Of a stretch of DNA of 64,000 bases, positions 62,853 through 64,000 are shown piece by piece. Every line of letters starts with the position of its first letter. Position 1 is the first letter of the stretch. The notes beneath the pieces were generated by a model. That model saw nothing but the letters and a program-made list of their open reading frames with translations, was not told where the DNA came from and searched no databases. The translations under genes and the position numbers were made by a program. This DNA is from Pythium myriotylum. Taxonomy: Eukaryota; Oomycota; Peronosporomycetes; Pythiales; Pythiaceae. The stretch spans positions 496,001-560,000 of the forward strand of contig JALJCQ010000027.1 of the NCBI GenBank assembly GCA_023091665.1. The letters run 5' to 3'.

Positions 62853-63836
62853 ATGGGGACACAAACAATCACACTAACCGCACTCGAAAATCTACCAGCT
62901 CCTGCTCAGTTTCCCACTGAAGATCAATTCAACAATATGCCAGTCACTGTTGATCCCACCGCCCGCCTTCTCGTCACCGGAGCCTCCGGCCAGCTTGGAC
63001 AGCTCGTGATCAAGCACTTGATTGATTCACTCCACGTGGAGCCCAGCCATATCATTGCTGGATCGCGCAGCCCGGAGAAGCTCCAAGACCTGGCAGATCG
63101 TGGTGTGATCACTCGCCAACTTGATTTCAACGATGCGGCTTCTGTGGAGGCAGCTGCCCAAGGTGTTGACCGTGTGCTGCTCATCAGTGGCAACAACATT
63201 ATGGGCCGTCTCCCAGGCCACAAGATTGCGATCACAGCTCTGGCTGCGGCGGGTGTCAAGCACATTCTTTACACGTCGCTTCACAACTTAGACAACTCGA
63301 TCGCATTCATCCGAGGTGACCACGAGGCCACAGAGCAGTTCATTCGTGAAAGCAAGGTGCCCGGCTACACCTTTCTCCGAAACGGCATCTACTTCGACAA
63401 CGATGTCGGGCTTATTCTCGGAGCCAAGAACACCGGTAAGTGGCTCACCGCGGCTAAGGATGGAAAAATCGCCACTATATCGCGCAATGACCTCGCGTTC
63501 GCCAATGCCTTGGCGCTCGCAAGTGACAACTATGAGAACCAGATTTACGAACTCTCAGGAAATGTCGGTCTCACGGTTTACGAGATTGTCGCGAACGTCA
63601 GCGAGGTGGTGCGCAAGGAGATCGAGGTCGTACAGGTCTCTACAGATGAGCTGGCGAAGCGACTTGCGGCTGCGCGCGGCCTCCCCGAGGTCGTGACCAA
63701 GGCGCTTGTTACTCTCCATGACAACACGGCTGCTGGTCTCGGCGGCCCACTAGGTGAAGACTTCAAGCTGCTCACTGGTCGCGATCCTCAATCGCATAAA
63801 GAATGGCTCCAGGAGAACCGGGCGCTCTTTGCATGA
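62853..63836 (+). CDS. NmrA-like NAD(P)-binding oxidoreductase
   Basis: 327 residues from ATG 62853 (MGTQTITLTAL). Rossmann fold with LLVTGASGQLGQLVIKHL (G-x-x-G-x-x-G), the NADPH-discriminating AGSRSPEKLQDL, and the DFND, VDRVLLIS, GVKHILYTSLH and FLRNGIYFDN blocks typical of the NmrA/QOR2-type atypical short-chain dehydrogenases. Some relatives reduce quinones, others sense the NADP redox state without catalysis. A roughly 35-residue N-terminal extension precedes the fold. It starts 296 bases downstream of the SNF2 gene. Confidence 0.88.
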   Translation: MGTQTITLTALENLPAPAQFPTEDQFNNMPVTVDPTARLLVTGASGQLGQLVIKHLIDSLHVEPSHIIAGSRSPEKLQDLADRGVITRQLDFNDAASVEAAAQGVDRVLLISGNNIMGRLPGHKIAITALAAAGVKHILYTSLHNLDNSIAFIRGDHEATEQFIRESKVPGYTFLRNGIYFDNDVGLILGAKNTGKWLTAAKDGKIATISRNDLAFANALALASDNYENQIYELSGNVGLTVYEIVANVSEVVRKEIEVVQVSTDELAKRLAAARGLPEVVTKALVTLHDNTAAGLGGPLGEDFKLLTGRDPQSHKEWLQENRALFA

Positions 63837-64000
63837 GCGATGCGACCGCATGGGCGATAGGATACGCTTCCGAGTCGAAAGGGTATCCATGCACATGTGT
63901 TGAAGACCAGATACATCAATCAGTAATCTGACCTGAACATATCTCTTTTTCGGAAACTCTTTTGCGCGGAGGCTCTTGAGTGCGTTTATTGTAGGGCAAG
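63837..64000. other. Window end, no gene seen
   Basis: 164 bases after the oxidoreductase stop codon; likely its 3'UTR. Confidence 0.4.

Overview
The window looks like a compact oomycete (water mould) nuclear contig, probably from a plant-associated Peronosporales/Pythiales lineage. The evidence is a set of GH6 cellulases without carbohydrate-binding modules, a pair of AA17-type lytic polysaccharide monooxygenases with an N-terminal histidine after the signal peptide, an elicitin-like GPI protein, an oomycete bZIP-type C-terminal domain, START/FYVE-like proteins and WRKY19-like Cys/His-repeat proteins. An IFT74 gene implies a flagellated (zoospore) stage. Genes lie a few hundred bases to a few kb apart. 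Introns are few and short (61-101 nt, GT-AG). Coding sequence is GC rich.

Layout. 0-9 kb: the end of an IQ-motif gene, a TPR/acidic-tail protein, a bZIP-like protein without a visible basic region, and two alanine/serine-glyoxylate-type aminotransferases flanking a divergently transcribed IFT74. The two aminotransferases share near-identical tracts but end differently: one in a peroxisomal SRL tripeptide, the other in a hydrophobic tail anchor. 9-23 kb: a cellulase island of four GH6 genes. Two of them (9627-10679 and 17766-18818) sit on arms of a large inverted duplication and are nearly identical in coding sequence while their flanks have diverged. A third (13033-14231) carries a frameshift. 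The spacer between the arms holds a decayed hAT transposon with perfect terminal inverted repeats and an 8-bp target duplication, several hairpins and repeat relics. A C2-like gene lies between the third and fourth GH6 genes. 23-35 kb: a four-exon protein-isoaspartate methyltransferase, a 1008-residue ankyrin/coiled-coil/helical-repeat protein with an expandable Asn-Ala hexanucleotide repeat, two START plus FYVE-like paralogues, and a JMJD7-like JmjC gene. 35-38 kb: two tandem AA17 LPMO genes. 38-52 kb: five paralogues of a WRKY19-like Cys/His-repeat family, all sharing a short N-terminal L-x-F-I-L-N-P motif and a basic patch, separated by long non-coding stretches containing CCAAT boxes and AGAAC-N-GTTCT palindromes. 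52-64 kb: a MATE transporter, a Tudor/chromo-barrel-like acidic nuclear protein, an elicitin-like protein, a RAD54L2/ARIP4-like SNF2 ATPase and an NmrA-like NAD(P)-binding protein.

Functionally, the secreted GH6 and AA17 enzymes form a cell-wall degradation neighbourhood. The best candidate for an undescribed system is the five-gene Cys/His-repeat array with its shared N-terminal motif and promoter elements. All function calls rest on reading motifs by eye; no database search was run.
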